A stretch of 64,000 nt of DNA from Acidobacteriaceae bacterium (GTDB lineage: Bacteria; Acidobacteriota; Terriglobia; Terriglobales; Acidobacteriaceae): positions 1 through 64,000 of the forward strand of contig PLDC01000025.1 of assembly GCA_003134995.1 (NCBI GenBank). Reading direction: 5' to 3'. Shown here in pieces: positions 43,768 through 53,606 of the stretch. Every line of letters starts with the position of its first letter. Position 1 is the first letter of the stretch. The notes beneath the pieces were generated by a model. The model was not told where the DNA came from. It was given only the letters and a program-made list of their open reading frames with translations, and made no database searches. A program made the position numbers and the translations under genes.

Positions 43768-45438
43768 TTACCGCATGGCCTCGATGAACGTGACTTTATT
43801 GATCTCTTTCAGCGTAGTCAGGCCGAGCCGGACTTTATCCAGCGCCGATTCGCGCAGGAAACGCATGCCCTCTTCGCGCGCGGCACGGCGGATTTCCGAC
43901 GTGGGCTTTCGCGCCAGAATCATTTCGCGGATGCGGTCGCTCAAATCCAGCAATTCGTGAATCGCGGTTCGGCCGCGGAAGCCCGTGCCCGCACACTCGA
44001 TGCATCCCGGGCCTTCATACAACGCCACATTCGACCACTGCACCGGGTCAAGGCCGCTGGCCTCGAGCACGTCCGGCGGATAATTTACCTGGGTGCGGCA
44101 GGATTCGCAGATTAAGCGCACCAGCCGCTGCGCCAGAATGCAGTTCAGCGCGGAAACGAAGTTGTAAGGCTCGACGCCCATGTTCAGGAAGCGGCCGATG
44201 ACATCCACTACGTTGTTGGCGTGGACCGTGGTGAAAACCAGGTGGCCGGTGAGCGCCGACTGAATCGCGATCTGCGCCGTCTCCTGATCGCGGATTTCGC
44301 CGACCATGATTTTGTCGGGATCGTGTCGCAGAATCGAGCGCAGCCCGCGCGCAAAGGTCAATCCTTTTTTCTCGTTGACCGGAATCTGCGTGATGCCGCG
44401 AAGCTGGTATTCGACCGGGTCTTCGATGGTGATGATCTTGTCTTCGTCGGTCTTGATTTCATTTACCGCAGCGTAGAGCGTGGTCGTCTTGCCGCTGCCG
44501 GTCGGTCCCGTCACCAGCACCATGCCGTAAGGCTCTTTAATGTAGCGCCGGAATTTCTTCAAATCGTCTTCGTCAAAGCCGACCACTTCCAGAGTCAACG
44601 ACTTGAACTTCTCACTCATCGATTCTTTATCGAGCACGCGTAGCACAGCGTCTTCGCCGTGAATCGAAGGCATGATGGAGACGCGGAAGTCGATGGCGCG
44701 GCCGTTATACTTCACGCGGAACCGTCCGTCCTGCGGCACGCGGCGCTCGGAAATATCCAGCTCGCTCATGACCTTGATGCGCGAAATCACGGTCGAGTGA
44801 TGTTCCTTACCGATCGGCGGCATGGCTTGCGTGAGCACGCCGTCGATGCGGAACTTGATGACGACGGAGTCGTCGCGGGTTTCAATGTGAATATCGGAAG
44901 CGCGTCGCTGCAGCGCGGTAAAAATCGTAGTGTCGACTAAGCGGATGATCGGGCTGGTATCGCCGGCGGCGGTCAGCTTGTCGATGGTCAGCGTTTCTTC
45001 GGCGCCGGTGGCTTCGTCTTCGCGAATGATCTGGAAGCCTTCGCTGGCCTCTTCGAGAACGCGCTGCGATTGCTCGGTCTTCTTGAGGATGTCCGAGATC
45101 TGCTTCAGCGTCGCGACTTTTGTGACGATGCGCTTCTGCAGCAGCAGGCTGATCTCGTCGATCATCATCAGCTGGCTGGGGTCGGCGATGGCGATGGCCA
45201 GCTTGCCGTCCGCTGTTTCTTCGAGTGGCACGAAGTTGTAGCGGAACATCAGTTCCGGAGAAAACTTCTTGAACAGTTCATGGTGAAGCTGGAAGTCGGT
45301 GAGGTCGACAAATTCGCAGCGATAGCGCCGCGCCACGTCCTGGGCGCGTTCCAGGTCGGTGATGGGATTCCCCGTGGTGACCATCTGGGCGGCGTTTTCG
45401 CCGTTAACGAAAAGTGATTTCTTATCTGCAGTTGCCAT
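43768..45438 (-). CDS. pilB: Type IV pilus/T2SS assembly ATPase (PilB/GspE)
   Basis: A 556-residue hexameric ATPase. The N-terminal T2SSE_N domain (residues about 20-130) is followed by the ATPase core: Walker A GPTGSGKTTTLYAAV, Asp box IITIEDPVEYQL, Walker B LRHDPDKIMVGEIRD and the His box. The tetracysteine zinc site is present (CESC and CIEC). It powers pilin assembly through PilC. The ATG at 45438 is chosen; an upstream frame to 45459 exists. Same strand as pilC and pilM, with gaps of about 100-225 bp filled by repeats. Confidence 0.9.
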   Translation of the reverse strand: MATADKKSLFVNGENAAQMVTTGNPITDLERAQDVARRYRCEFVDLTDFQLHHELFKKFSPELMFRYNFVPLEETADGKLAIAIADPSQLMMIDEISLLLQKRIVTKVATLKQISDILKKTEQSQRVLEEASEGFQIIREDEATGAEETLTIDKLTAAGDTSPIIRLVDTTIFTALQRRASDIHIETRDDSVVIKFRIDGVLTQAMPPIGKEHHSTVISRIKVMSELDISERRVPQDGRFRVKYNGRAIDFRVSIMPSIHGEDAVLRVLDKESMSEKFKSLTLEVVGFDEDDLKKFRRYIKEPYGMVLVTGPTGSGKTTTLYAAVNEIKTDEDKIITIEDPVEYQLRGITQIPVNEKKGLTFARGLRSILRHDPDKIMVGEIRDQETAQIAIQSALTGHLVFTTVHANNVVDVIGRFLNMGVEPYNFVSALNCILAQRLVRLICESCRTQVNYPPDVLEASGLDPVQWSNVALYEGPGCIECAGTGFRGRTAIHELLDLSDRIREMILARKPTSEIRRAAREEGMRFLRESALDKVRLGLTTLKEINKVTFIEAMR

Positions 45439-45488
45439 TCTTAAAATCCCCGAAAACAAGCTCTTAAGCCTTTAGCTCCTGCCTCTTC

Positions 45489-45534
45489 AGCTTTTGCTTC
45501 TGGCTAAAAGCTGAAACTGAGAGCTAACAGCTTT
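45489..45534. repeat. Palindromic words between pilC and pilB
   Basis: AGCTTTT (45489-45495) pairs with AAAAGCT (45506-45512); AAAAGCTG then also pairs with CAGCTTTTT ending at the pilC stop. The block lies about 50 bp upstream of the pilB start and immediately after pilC. Confidence 0.5.
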
Positions 45535-46734
45535 TTAGTGCACTCCCAGAGTGAAGATCGGCAAATACAGCGAGATCAACACTCCGCCCACGAATATTGC
45601 CATGACTATCAGAATCAGCGGCTCAATCAAAGCCATGGACGCGCCTAACGCAGTCTGCACATCCTCTTCATAGAACTCGGCCACCGAATTCAGCATGGCC
45701 GGTAAAGCTCCCGTGGATTCGCCCACTTCGAGCATTTCCACCGCCAGGTCGGGGAAGATTCTCTGCTCCTCCAGGCTGCTCGCGAGCCCTTGGCCTTCGC
45801 GAACTCTCACGCTCGCCCGCATGATGCCTTTCAAAATGCGGCGGCTGCTCATCGAACTGCCCGCGGTTTCCATCGAAGGCACCAGCGGCAGTCCGCCTTG
45901 CAGCAGCGTAGCCAGCATGCGCGAAAAAGTTGCCACCTGATGCTTCAGCCGGATATCGCCCAGCAGCGGCAGGCTCAAAATCACGCGGTCGATCTGGTCG
46001 GCGCCGCGGTCCGTCCTCTTCCATTGCCAGAACAGAAAACCCGCCAGCGCCAGCCCGACCACGATGAACGGGAAATATTTCTGCGCGTTTTGTCCCACCG
46101 CAAGCATGAACAAAGTGATCGCCGGCAATTTCGCGTCGAGGCTGTTGAACAACTCCGCAAACTTAGGCACCACGTAAGTGAACAAAAACATCACCATGAT
46201 CGTCACCACGGTCACCAGCAGCGTGGGATAGATCAACGACACAAACAGCTTCTTCCGGAAGGTCATCGCCAGGCGCTGAAAGTTGATATAACGATTCAGC
46301 ACCTCGTCAATGTTTCCGCTTTTCTCGCCAGCCATCAGCGTCGTGGTATAGATCTTCGGCACCATGGGGTGCGAGGCGAACGCATCCGACAGCAACTCGC
46401 CGCCCTTCACCCGCTCGCGAACGTTCTCAAGCACCTGGCGCAGGTTCGGATCCTTCTGCCGCTTGATCAGCAGATCGAGCGAATTCAGAATCGGCAGCCC
46501 GGCCTTGATCAGCGTAAGAAACTGCTGGTTAAACTGCAGGAATGAGGCATTCTTCAGCTTGCGGCCTCGGCGCATCGAAAAGCCGCCCGACAGAATTCCC
46601 TGCGGCTTCACCCAGTGCACCAGATAACCCTGCGAAGCAAAGCGGTCGCGCACCTCTGCCACGGAGTAGCCCTGCTCCACCTGCTGGTGCGTATGGCCAC
46701 GCTCGTCCGCGACTTTTACGACAAATTCCGCCAT
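45535..46734 (-). CDS. pilC: Type IV pilus/T2SS inner-membrane platform protein (PilC/GspF)
   Basis: A 399-residue protein with two cytoplasmic T2SSF domains (LQFNQQFLTLIKAGLPILNS at about 65; FSRMLATLLQGGLPLVPSME at about 268) and three membrane segments (LLVTVVTIMVMFLFTYVVP; IVVGLALAGFLFW; LIVMAIFVGGVLISLYLPIF). It is the platform turned by PilB to add or extract pilins. It is the first gene of the operon. Length and domain order are normal. Confidence 0.92.
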   Translation of the reverse strand: MAEFVVKVADERGHTHQQVEQGYSVAEVRDRFASQGYLVHWVKPQGILSGGFSMRRGRKLKNASFLQFNQQFLTLIKAGLPILNSLDLLIKRQKDPNLRQVLENVRERVKGGELLSDAFASHPMVPKIYTTTLMAGEKSGNIDEVLNRYINFQRLAMTFRKKLFVSLIYPTLLVTVVTIMVMFLFTYVVPKFAELFNSLDAKLPAITLFMLAVGQNAQKYFPFIVVGLALAGFLFWQWKRTDRGADQIDRVILSLPLLGDIRLKHQVATFSRMLATLLQGGLPLVPSMETAGSSMSSRRILKGIMRASVRVREGQGLASSLEEQRIFPDLAVEMLEVGESTGALPAMLNSVAEFYEEDVQTALGASMALIEPLILIVMAIFVGGVLISLYLPIFTLGVH

Positions 46735-47081
46735 GCCTCTTACCTAGGTGTATTCATCCAGCTATCTTCCTGCAGGCACACGACCTTCTCGGCTCAGTCT
46801 AACATTCCTGCGCGTGATCTCGCGCCCAGATCACCACAACTTCCACCACTCCTAGGTATCGCAAGTAACCAGAGCATTCATATCGGGAACGGGAACTGAT
46901 AGTTCGATGCCTTGCAAGCCTCGATCGGAGAGTAGGTCATCGAGCCGCGCCCGAAATTGCTGCATCAGGGATCTGGCTCCGGCTTGGAACTCTCACTTGG
47001 GAGCAATCTTTCTCTCGGTTGAACTCGAAGCTGCAAGTCACTACAAATCAGCGCGATACAGCATTTACCGCATCCAACAAC
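46735..47081. other. Intergenic stretch upstream of the pil operon
   Basis: About 350 bp between the pilC start and the lolA stop. It must hold the promoter of the pil operon, but I see no clear promoter, hairpin or gene. Confidence 0.4.
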
Positions 47082-47789
47082 TCAACGTCCCAGCTCGCTC
47101 TCCACCGTCTCCGTTCCCGCGGGAGGCGTAAACGCGAACCGTCCATCCGGAATGGCCCCATTCTCCTTTTGATCTGTGAATCTATACTCAGTCACCGACC
47201 CGTCCACTTCATTCATCACAATCCGCGAAATCCTGTGCTCCGGCGTCACCTCCAGCAAGATCTCGCTGATGCGGTCGGCCAGAGCCGCCGGAACCCCTCG
47301 CAGCACAACGTCCCCAGAAGCCAGCGGAGCAACGTCAGGTGCCAGCGACAAACCCTGTAACTCCTTTTCCAGCTTGCTCTTGCCCAGCAAAAATGCAAGC
47401 GGAGAGCGAATGTCATCCAACTTCCGCGCATCGCTTCTGCGCGCCTGCCGGTCGTCCGGAACATAAAACCACGCACTTTTCCCGTCGCTGACAAACAGCT
47501 TCTCCCTGGGAGAACGGTATTCCCACCGCATCTTGCCAGGTTTTTTCAGCCCGCCCGTAGCCAGCCAAAGCGTGCCCGACTCCGTCCGCTCGATCCCCGA
47601 CCCACGATAAACCTCGATAAACTCCGCCTGCAGAGTTTGCAGGTGGTTGTAATGCTCATCCACCGCAGCAGTGATCGGGTGGACGTCCGCTGGGGCCGCC
47701 TCCGCGCCCAAGACGCGACCCGGGAGCGCCGTCGCTACCACCATCGCAGTCGTGATAACCAGCAACACTCCGCAAGCGAGTCTAGACAT
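47082..47789 (-). CDS. lolA: Outer-membrane lipoprotein carrier protein LolA
   Basis: A 235-residue periplasmic protein with a signal peptide (GVLLVITTAMVVATALPGR). The mature part has the LolA features: NHLQTLQAEFIEVYRGSGIE, GTLWLATGGLKKPGKMRWEY, REKLFVSDGKSAWFYVPDD, and a C-terminal GRFAFTPPAGTETV. It shuttles lipoproteins from the inner to the outer membrane. No LolB gene is seen. Divergent from the TPR/aspartyl-protease gene, leaving 190 bp for two promoters. Confidence 0.88.
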   Translation of the reverse strand: MSRLACGVLLVITTAMVVATALPGRVLGAEAAPADVHPITAAVDEHYNHLQTLQAEFIEVYRGSGIERTESGTLWLATGGLKKPGKMRWEYRSPREKLFVSDGKSAWFYVPDDRQARRSDARKLDDIRSPLAFLLGKSKLEKELQGLSLAPDVAPLASGDVVLRGVPAALADRISEILLEVTPEHRISRIVMNEVDGSVTEYRFTDQKENGAIPDGRFAFTPPAGTETVESELGR

Positions 47790-47981
47790 ATCGATGTGAT
47801 TCTACGCTCCGACTCTAGGCCTCGAAGGTTACAAGTGATTGAATTTTGCCACCAGAAATTTCGCAAACAATTCTCGACACTTGCCCGAGCCCTGTGGCAA
47901 ACTGCCAAAGCTGCGTGCCGGACTTCCCCAAAGTTCGCCGGCCTAATCGGACCCTGCGTGACCGGAAAGGTGCGCCGCCAC

Positions 47982-49694
47982 ATGTTTGAGGTTCTGCGTT
48001 CGCTACTGGTACTTACCTTTGTTTTTGCCGGCCTGTGTGCCGGTCAGTCCACTGACATTAAAGCGCCAGCACCCGCTCCTGTCGCGACACCCCAAGCCGA
48101 TACCGCCGCTGCGTCAGCAACAAAACCGCCAAATTCCGCCGCGTCCACAGATCCTCTGGCGGAGGCTTCATCGCTCTATCGCAAGGGCAACCTGACCAGT
48201 GCGATCGAGAAATATCAACAGGCCTTGCAGGCGGACCCCAAATCTGCCGACGCTTATGCCGGTCTCTCTCGCGTCTATTTAAAGCAGAGCAACGTGGATC
48301 TCGCGTCGGAAACAATCGCCAAGGGCAAAGCCGTCTCTGACTCTCCGGCCCTGCACGTCGCGCAGGGCGAAGTCTATTTCCGCCAAGGAAAAATAAAGGA
48401 GGCCGAACAGGAGTGGGTGAACGTAGTGAACTCCCGCCACATGGAGGCCAGGGCCTACCTCGGACTGGCCCGCGTCAGAAGTGCTCTCTCGATGTACAAA
48501 AGCGGCAAGGCGATGATCGACAAGGCGCACGAACTCGATCCCGACGATCCCGACATTCAATTTTACTGGATTCAAACACTCCGGCTCTCTGATCGCATTC
48601 AGGCTTTGAAACTCCTAGCGGCCACTGACGCAGACGTCCCGGACCAAGCCCATATCCAGCACCACTTGGACTACCTGACCGCCCTAGCCTCCGAGCCTCG
48701 AAAGGCCTGCCATTTGGTCAGCAAGGTTACCTCCACCGAAACCCCGCTCGTTCAGCTTTTGAGTGATCCGATTCATCTTCGCGGCTATGGATTAACCGTC
48801 AATGTGAATGGACAAAAGGCAAAGCTGATGCTCGATACCGGGGCAAGCGGAATTCTCGTGGACCGCCGCATCGCGGAGAAAGCCGGAATCAACAAGCTTC
48901 TCGCAACCCGCGTCGGCGGGATTGGAGATAAAGGTGACAAGGGCGGACACGTGGGAATAGCCAACTCCATCAAGATCGGCGAACTGGAGTTTCAGAACTG
49001 TCCCGTCGAAGTCCTGGAGCAGCGCTCGGTCGTCGACGAGGAAGGACTGATCGGAGCTGACGTATTCGAGGACTTCCTCGTGGACATCGATTTTCCCCAG
49101 CAAAAGTTCCGCCTCAGCCCGCTGCCCAAACGGCCGGAGGACGATGGAGCCGCCGCTCCCGTTGCCCTGAGCACCGGGGATGAAGATACCAGCTCACCCG
49201 CAGACAATGCCGACCGCCCCAGCGACGCCAAGAACCAGGCTCCTTCGTCCACTGCCAGATTCCACGATCCCTACGTCGCGCCGGAAATGAAATCGTTCAC
49301 TAAGATTTACCGCTTCGGGCACGAGCTCTTAGTTCCGACGAAATTAGGAGATTCCACTACCAAGTTTTTCCTTCTCGATACCGGAGCCTTGACCAACCAG
49401 ATCACGCCCAGGGCCGCCCGCGAAGTCACCAAGGTGCATGGGGATTCGAATGTCACCGTACACGGACTCAGTGGTTCTGTGAACAAGGTATACAGCGCCG
49501 ATAAAGCGGTTCTGCAATTCGGTCATCTCCGCCAGGAAAATCAGGATCTTCTGACCTTCGACCTCAACTCCATTAGCGAGTCCACCGGAACCGAGATATC
49601 GGGCACTCTCGGCTTCGCCATGCTGAACTTGTTGGATATCAAGATTGACTATCGGGACGGCCTGGTTGATTTCGACTACAAACCCCGTTTCTGA
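47982..49694 (+). CDS. Secreted TPR protein with two retropepsin-like domains
   Basis: About 570 residues. The signal peptide (SLLVLTFVFAGLCAGQ) is followed by a Pro/Ala linker, TPR repeats at about 60-240 (KGNLTSAIEKYQQALQADPK; GKIKEAEQEWVNVVNSRHME), and two aspartyl-protease-type domains. Domain one has D285-T-G-A-S in LMLDTGASGILV; domain two has D466-T-G-A in FFLLDTGALTNQI, each with a later hydrophobic-Gly strand (GLIGADVFEDFLVD; GTLGFAMLNLLDIK). A Ser/Asp-rich linker separates them. Both could act as one bilobed enzyme. The start at 47982 is used because the upstream frame overlaps lolA and lacks a signal. Confidence 0.75.
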   Translation: MFEVLRSLLVLTFVFAGLCAGQSTDIKAPAPAPVATPQADTAAASATKPPNSAASTDPLAEASSLYRKGNLTSAIEKYQQALQADPKSADAYAGLSRVYLKQSNVDLASETIAKGKAVSDSPALHVAQGEVYFRQGKIKEAEQEWVNVVNSRHMEARAYLGLARVRSALSMYKSGKAMIDKAHELDPDDPDIQFYWIQTLRLSDRIQALKLLAATDADVPDQAHIQHHLDYLTALASEPRKACHLVSKVTSTETPLVQLLSDPIHLRGYGLTVNVNGQKAKLMLDTGASGILVDRRIAEKAGINKLLATRVGGIGDKGDKGGHVGIANSIKIGELEFQNCPVEVLEQRSVVDEEGLIGADVFEDFLVDIDFPQQKFRLSPLPKRPEDDGAAAPVALSTGDEDTSSPADNADRPSDAKNQAPSSTARFHDPYVAPEMKSFTKIYRFGHELLVPTKLGDSTTKFFLLDTGALTNQITPRAAREVTKVHGDSNVTVHGLSGSVNKVYSADKAVLQFGHLRQENQDLLTFDLNSISESTGTEISGTLGFAMLNLLDIKIDYRDGLVDFDYKPRF

Positions 49695-49804
49695 AAGTCG
49701 TGGGAGCAACTTGCGTTGTGACTTCTCTCAAACTCACTCCATCCCAACTGCCCCGCAGTCGCATCTAATTAGGATAGAGGCTAAGGGGGGCAGCGGTTTT
49801 CACC

Positions 49805-50158
49805 ATGACCGAAGACACAATCACGATCTCACCGGGACCAAACTTCAAGACCGCGATGCTGCTGGCTATTCTTGCCGACGCGCTGCAAATCGTCGTCTTC
49901 CCCATATTCGCCCCAGGCGCAATCTCACCCGCAGACGACATTCTCGATTTCGGAATCGGCGCCGCGATGATTTATCTTCTCGGCTGGCACTGGGAATTTC
50001 TCCCGTCATTCGTGGCCAAGTTGGTCCCCGGCGTCGACCTGGTTCCATTCTGGACGCTCGCGGTCGCAAACGTCTATCGCAAAACCAAGCGCATCGCCGT
50101 GACCACACACGTAAGCCAGCAGGAGCAGCCCAAGCTCGAAGGTCCGCATCATCCCTGA
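49805..50158 (+). CDS. Small membrane protein
   Basis: A 117-residue protein with two or three hydrophobic segments (MLLAILADALQIVVFPIFAP; DDILDFGIGAAMIYLLGWHW; LVPFWTLAVANVY). The family is not recognised. The ATG at 49805 is preceded by AAGGGGGGCAGCG, about 13 nt away. It lies 110 bp after the TPR/protease gene and before the M1 peptidase, all on the plus strand. Confidence 0.65.
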   Translation: MTEDTITISPGPNFKTAMLLAILADALQIVVFPIFAPGAISPADDILDFGIGAAMIYLLGWHWEFLPSFVAKLVPGVDLVPFWTLAVANVYRKTKRIAVTTHVSQQEQPKLEGPHHP

Positions 50159-50276
50159 CCCGTAGAAGTTACTTGGAACCGCAGCCACACCAGCCACGTA
50201 TCTAATATCGATCAGATGACGCCATTCGACCGCCTGGGGTATCATTTCATCCCACAGCAAGAATAGAGGTTCCTCC

Positions 50277-52340
50277 ATGAAAATCCGGTGGATGATTTTA
50301 TTTTTCCCGGTAGTTTCCGTGATCGTGCTCTCGCTGGCCGTGATGCAGCATGCTGCCAAAGCAGCAGCCCCACAGCAGTCGGCCACAATAGTCAGTGCCG
50401 CCACCGGTTCCATGCCCGCCACCAGCGTGACGGCAACGATCCCCGACACTACGCTCGCCATCAATTCCGACAAGCCCATGTCCGAGCGCATCGTGCATTA
50501 CGAAATCGATGCCAAGTACAACGCGGGAACGCATGTCGTCGACGCCACCGAAGTGCTCACCTATCACAACGTGACCGGGCAGGCGCTCGACCATTTTCCA
50601 TTTCACCTCTATCAGAATGCGTTTCAGCCCAAGGCCACCTGGGTGAGCGAAGCCAAGCTCATGGGCAGCCGCGACACCAGCTACGCCAAGTGGGAAGACA
50701 AGGACTACGGATCGGAAGAAATCAAGAGCCTCGAAGTAGTAGGCCAAGGCGATCTGACCGCGCAGTTGCACTACATCGCGCCTGACGATGGCAATAAAGA
50801 CGACAAAACCGTAATCGATCTGCCTGTGGCCAAACCAATTGCGCCCGGCGAAACCGTCCAGTTCAAAATTACCTTTCAGACAAAGTTTCCCGAAACCCAG
50901 GCCCGCTCTGGATACCGCCGCGATTTCGTGCTCGGTGGACAATGGTTTCCCAAGGTCGGCGTCTTCTGGCACGGAGCCTGGAACTGCCACCAGTATCACA
51001 ACACCACCGAGTTCTTCGCCGACTTCGGCGTCTATGACGTTAAGCTAACCGTGCCGCAGTTTGAAATAGTAGGCGCGAGCGGTGTGAAGGTCAGCGAGGC
51101 CAACAATGCCGACAACACCAAGACCCTCACCTATCACGGAGACGATATCCACGACTTCGCCTGGACCGCGAGCCCGCGTTACAAAGTGAAAGATGATGGC
51201 GTCTTCCAGGGTCAGATGGGCCCAGTGCGAATGCAAATTCTAATGCAGCCCGCACACTGGAATCAGGTGGAGCGTCACGAAAAAATCCTCAGGGAATCTC
51301 TGGATCACTTCGAGCGCTGGTACGGTCCGTATCCCTACAAGACGATCACCCTCGTCGATCCCGAGCCCGATTCGGCCGCGGGAGGCATGGAATATCCTAC
51401 ATTCATTACCGGCGAAACGAGCTGGTTCATGCCCGAGGGTTTGCACATGCCCGAACTCGTGATCGAGCACGAGTTCGGCCACCAGTACTGGTACGGCATG
51501 GTCGCGACCAACGAATTCGAAGATGCCTGGATGGACGAGGGCATCAACAGCTACACGGAAGTGAAAGTGCTCGATTCGATTCTCGGGAAGAACACATCCA
51601 TCTGGAATATGGCAGGCGTCACCATGGGAGAAAGGGAATTGCAGCGGGTGGGCTACATTGGCGTGGCCGATCTTGATCCCATCGCGAAGAACGCCTACGA
51701 ATATTACAACTCCGGCTCCTACGCCGGGATTACCTACGGCAAGACGGCCAGCGTACTGCTGACGCTCGAAAGCATCATCGGCGAAGACACCATGGCGAAG
51801 GCCATGCATGTCTACTTCATGAAGTATCGCTTCACTCACCCCACCAAAGAAGATTTCCTGAAGACGATCGAAGAAGTTTCAGGCAAGGATTTGCGCTGGT
51901 ATTTCAATCAGGCGATCTACGGCGTGCAGGTGATGGATTACAAAGTGCTGAAAACTGAATCTCTTCCAGTGAACTGGTACGACGAAAAGAAAAGCGCGAA
52001 TAAGGACGACAAGGATACGGTCTATCGCTCCTACGTCTGGCTGCAACGCAAAGAAGACTTCGTGATGCCGGTCGACGTACAAATCAAATTCGAAAACGGC
52101 GAAACCATCCGCGAGCACTGGGACGGAATAAACCGCTGGACCAGGCTTGGTCCGTACGAAAAGAAAACGAAAATCGAGTCGGCGGAAATAGATCCGGATC
52201 ACAAAATCCAGATAGACCGCAACGATTTCAATAACAGCTACACCGCCGAAGCCCATGGCAAGCCGGCGCGCAAGGTGTCGAATTACTGGATGTTCGCGAC
52301 CCAATGGGTAAGCCAGGCCCTAGCGTGGTGGGGAGTTTAA
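50277..52340 (+). CDS. M1-family metallopeptidase
   Basis: A 687-residue protein with an N-terminal signal or anchor segment (ILFFPVVSVIVLSLAVMQ). The catalytic core has H398-E-F-G-H402 and E421, matching the HExxHx18E zinc site of M1 aminopeptidases. The exopeptidase GAMEN motif appears as AAGGMEYPTF. The N-terminal beta domain and the long C-terminal part fit. It probably trims peptides in the periplasm. The ATG at 50277 follows GAGGTTCC. No operon partner is obvious. Confidence 0.87.
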   Translation: MKIRWMILFFPVVSVIVLSLAVMQHAAKAAAPQQSATIVSAATGSMPATSVTATIPDTTLAINSDKPMSERIVHYEIDAKYNAGTHVVDATEVLTYHNVTGQALDHFPFHLYQNAFQPKATWVSEAKLMGSRDTSYAKWEDKDYGSEEIKSLEVVGQGDLTAQLHYIAPDDGNKDDKTVIDLPVAKPIAPGETVQFKITFQTKFPETQARSGYRRDFVLGGQWFPKVGVFWHGAWNCHQYHNTTEFFADFGVYDVKLTVPQFEIVGASGVKVSEANNADNTKTLTYHGDDIHDFAWTASPRYKVKDDGVFQGQMGPVRMQILMQPAHWNQVERHEKILRESLDHFERWYGPYPYKTITLVDPEPDSAAGGMEYPTFITGETSWFMPEGLHMPELVIEHEFGHQYWYGMVATNEFEDAWMDEGINSYTEVKVLDSILGKNTSIWNMAGVTMGERELQRVGYIGVADLDPIAKNAYEYYNSGSYAGITYGKTASVLLTLESIIGEDTMAKAMHVYFMKYRFTHPTKEDFLKTIEEVSGKDLRWYFNQAIYGVQVMDYKVLKTESLPVNWYDEKKSANKDDKDTVYRSYVWLQRKEDFVMPVDVQIKFENGETIREHWDGINRWTRLGPYEKKTKIESAEIDPDHKIQIDRNDFNNSYTAEAHGKPARKVSNYWMFATQWVSQALAWWGV

Positions 52341-52366
52341 AGGCAGGCATCGGCAACAAGTTGAAA

Positions 52367-52551
52367 TGTCATCCCGAGCAAAGCGAGGGATCTTGGTTTT
52401 GCTAGCGGCCGTAGATGATGGCGGAAGCAAGAGTCAGCAACGCGCGGAGCGCAGTTCAACTTACGACAAGGGATCGCGCTGAAAAGAGATCGGGAAGGGC
52501 ACGACTTTAGTCGTGCCGTAAAGGCGCTCAAATCCACGCGGCTTCAGCCGC
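52367..52551. repeat. Palindromic intergenic repeat cluster
   Basis: Three elements: TGTCATCCCGAGCAAAGCGA, continuing to 52393; GGCACGACTTTAGTCGTGCC (52498-52517), near-perfectly palindromic; and GCGGCTTCAGCCGC (52538-52551). These words are familiar to me as dispersed repeats in Acidobacteria genomes, which needs a search to confirm. They fill most of the gap between the M1 peptidase and the next gene. Confidence 0.6.
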
Positions 52552-52589
52552 TGAGGTTGGCCGCCAGTTAAGAAAATTGGGAGCAAAGC

Positions 52590-53567
52590 ATGACACAGAA
52601 TCAAGGTTTACTGAGCAGCGGCTGGAGCATGGTAGCCCGCAACAAACGCTACATCGTCTGGTTCTACTTGCTGAACCTGGCGCTCGCCTTTTTCGGTACA
52701 GCCGCGTTCAGCAATCAGGCCCACGAAATTCTCGACCACAGTCTGCTCTCTGATCGTTTGGTGCACGGCTTCGATATGGGCGTGTTTGCTGAACTGCTCG
52801 CCCGGCCAGAGTTCGGTTCAACTCGGGCGCTGAGCGCTCCGGCTGGCGATTTCGCGTTTCTCTTCTTCATCGCTACTGCATTGTTCTTGCCGGGAGTGCT
52901 ACAAGGTTATGCCTCAACCTACCGCTTGCCGCGCGAAGATTTCTTCCGCGCGTGCGGACGCAATCTCTGGCGCTTTATCCGGCTGCTGGTTTTAGCGGGC
53001 ATCGTGATGGGAATCGTTGCAGGTGCGCTCTTCGGCATTCGCGCACCGCTGTTGAAGGCCGCGGGAGAAAGCACCAACGAATTGCTGCCGTTCTATCTTT
53101 CACTGGCGACGTTGCTCGTGATTTTTCTGGTGATGAGCGTCCTGCGCATCTGGTTCGATCTGGCGCAGGCCGATGTTGTCCTGAGCGATCAGCGGGCGGT
53201 GCGCAAATCGATTGCCGCAGCCTTCCGCCATACCTGGCGAGGATTAGGAAAGCTGCTCGCAAGTTATGTGGCGGCAACGATTGTAGCGGCAATTGTATTG
53301 GTGGCTGGAATTTGGGTTTGGATGAAGTTTGTTCCGGCCGCCAGCGTGCTAGGCGCGTTCTTCGTCAGCCAGTTGACCTTGCTGTTCCTGCCGATTCCGC
53401 GTTTCTGGCAGCGCGGTGTGGCAGTAAGTTATTACCTGCAGAACATGGTGCAGCCGATCGCGGTCGTCGAAACTTTCACGACCGTAGCCGTCGTCGCACC
53501 TGTGGTAGCTGAGCCGGTTGTCGAGCCGGTAATTCCGAATGTTCCTCCGGAAACGCAAGCGTCATAG
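52590..53567 (+). CDS. Multi-pass membrane protein of unknown family
   Basis: A 325-residue protein with about six hydrophobic segments (YIVWFYLLNLALAFFGTAAF; FAFLFFIATALFLPGVL; LLVLAGIVMGIVAGALFG; LATLLVIFLVMSVLRIWF; VAATIVAAIVLVAGIWVW; ASVLGAFFVSQLTLLFLPIP) and a Val/Pro/Glu-rich C-terminal tail (APVVAEPVVEPVIPNVP). No motif is recognised. GGGAGCAAAGC precedes the ATG at 52590. Confidence 0.7.
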   Translation: MTQNQGLLSSGWSMVARNKRYIVWFYLLNLALAFFGTAAFSNQAHEILDHSLLSDRLVHGFDMGVFAELLARPEFGSTRALSAPAGDFAFLFFIATALFLPGVLQGYASTYRLPREDFFRACGRNLWRFIRLLVLAGIVMGIVAGALFGIRAPLLKAAGESTNELLPFYLSLATLLVIFLVMSVLRIWFDLAQADVVLSDQRAVRKSIAAAFRHTWRGLGKLLASYVAATIVAAIVLVAGIWVWMKFVPAASVLGAFFVSQLTLLFLPIPRFWQRGVAVSYYLQNMVQPIAVVETFTTVAVVAPVVAEPVVEPVIPNVPPETQAS

Positions 53568-53606
53568 CGTTGTTTAAAAGAGCATCGTCGCACACGCGAC
53601 AGAGGT

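Noticed and set aside
47637-47981. Extended N-terminus of the TPR/protease gene
   Set aside because: It overlaps lolA in antisense, is Arg/His-rich and would bury the signal peptide; the ATG at 47982 is better.
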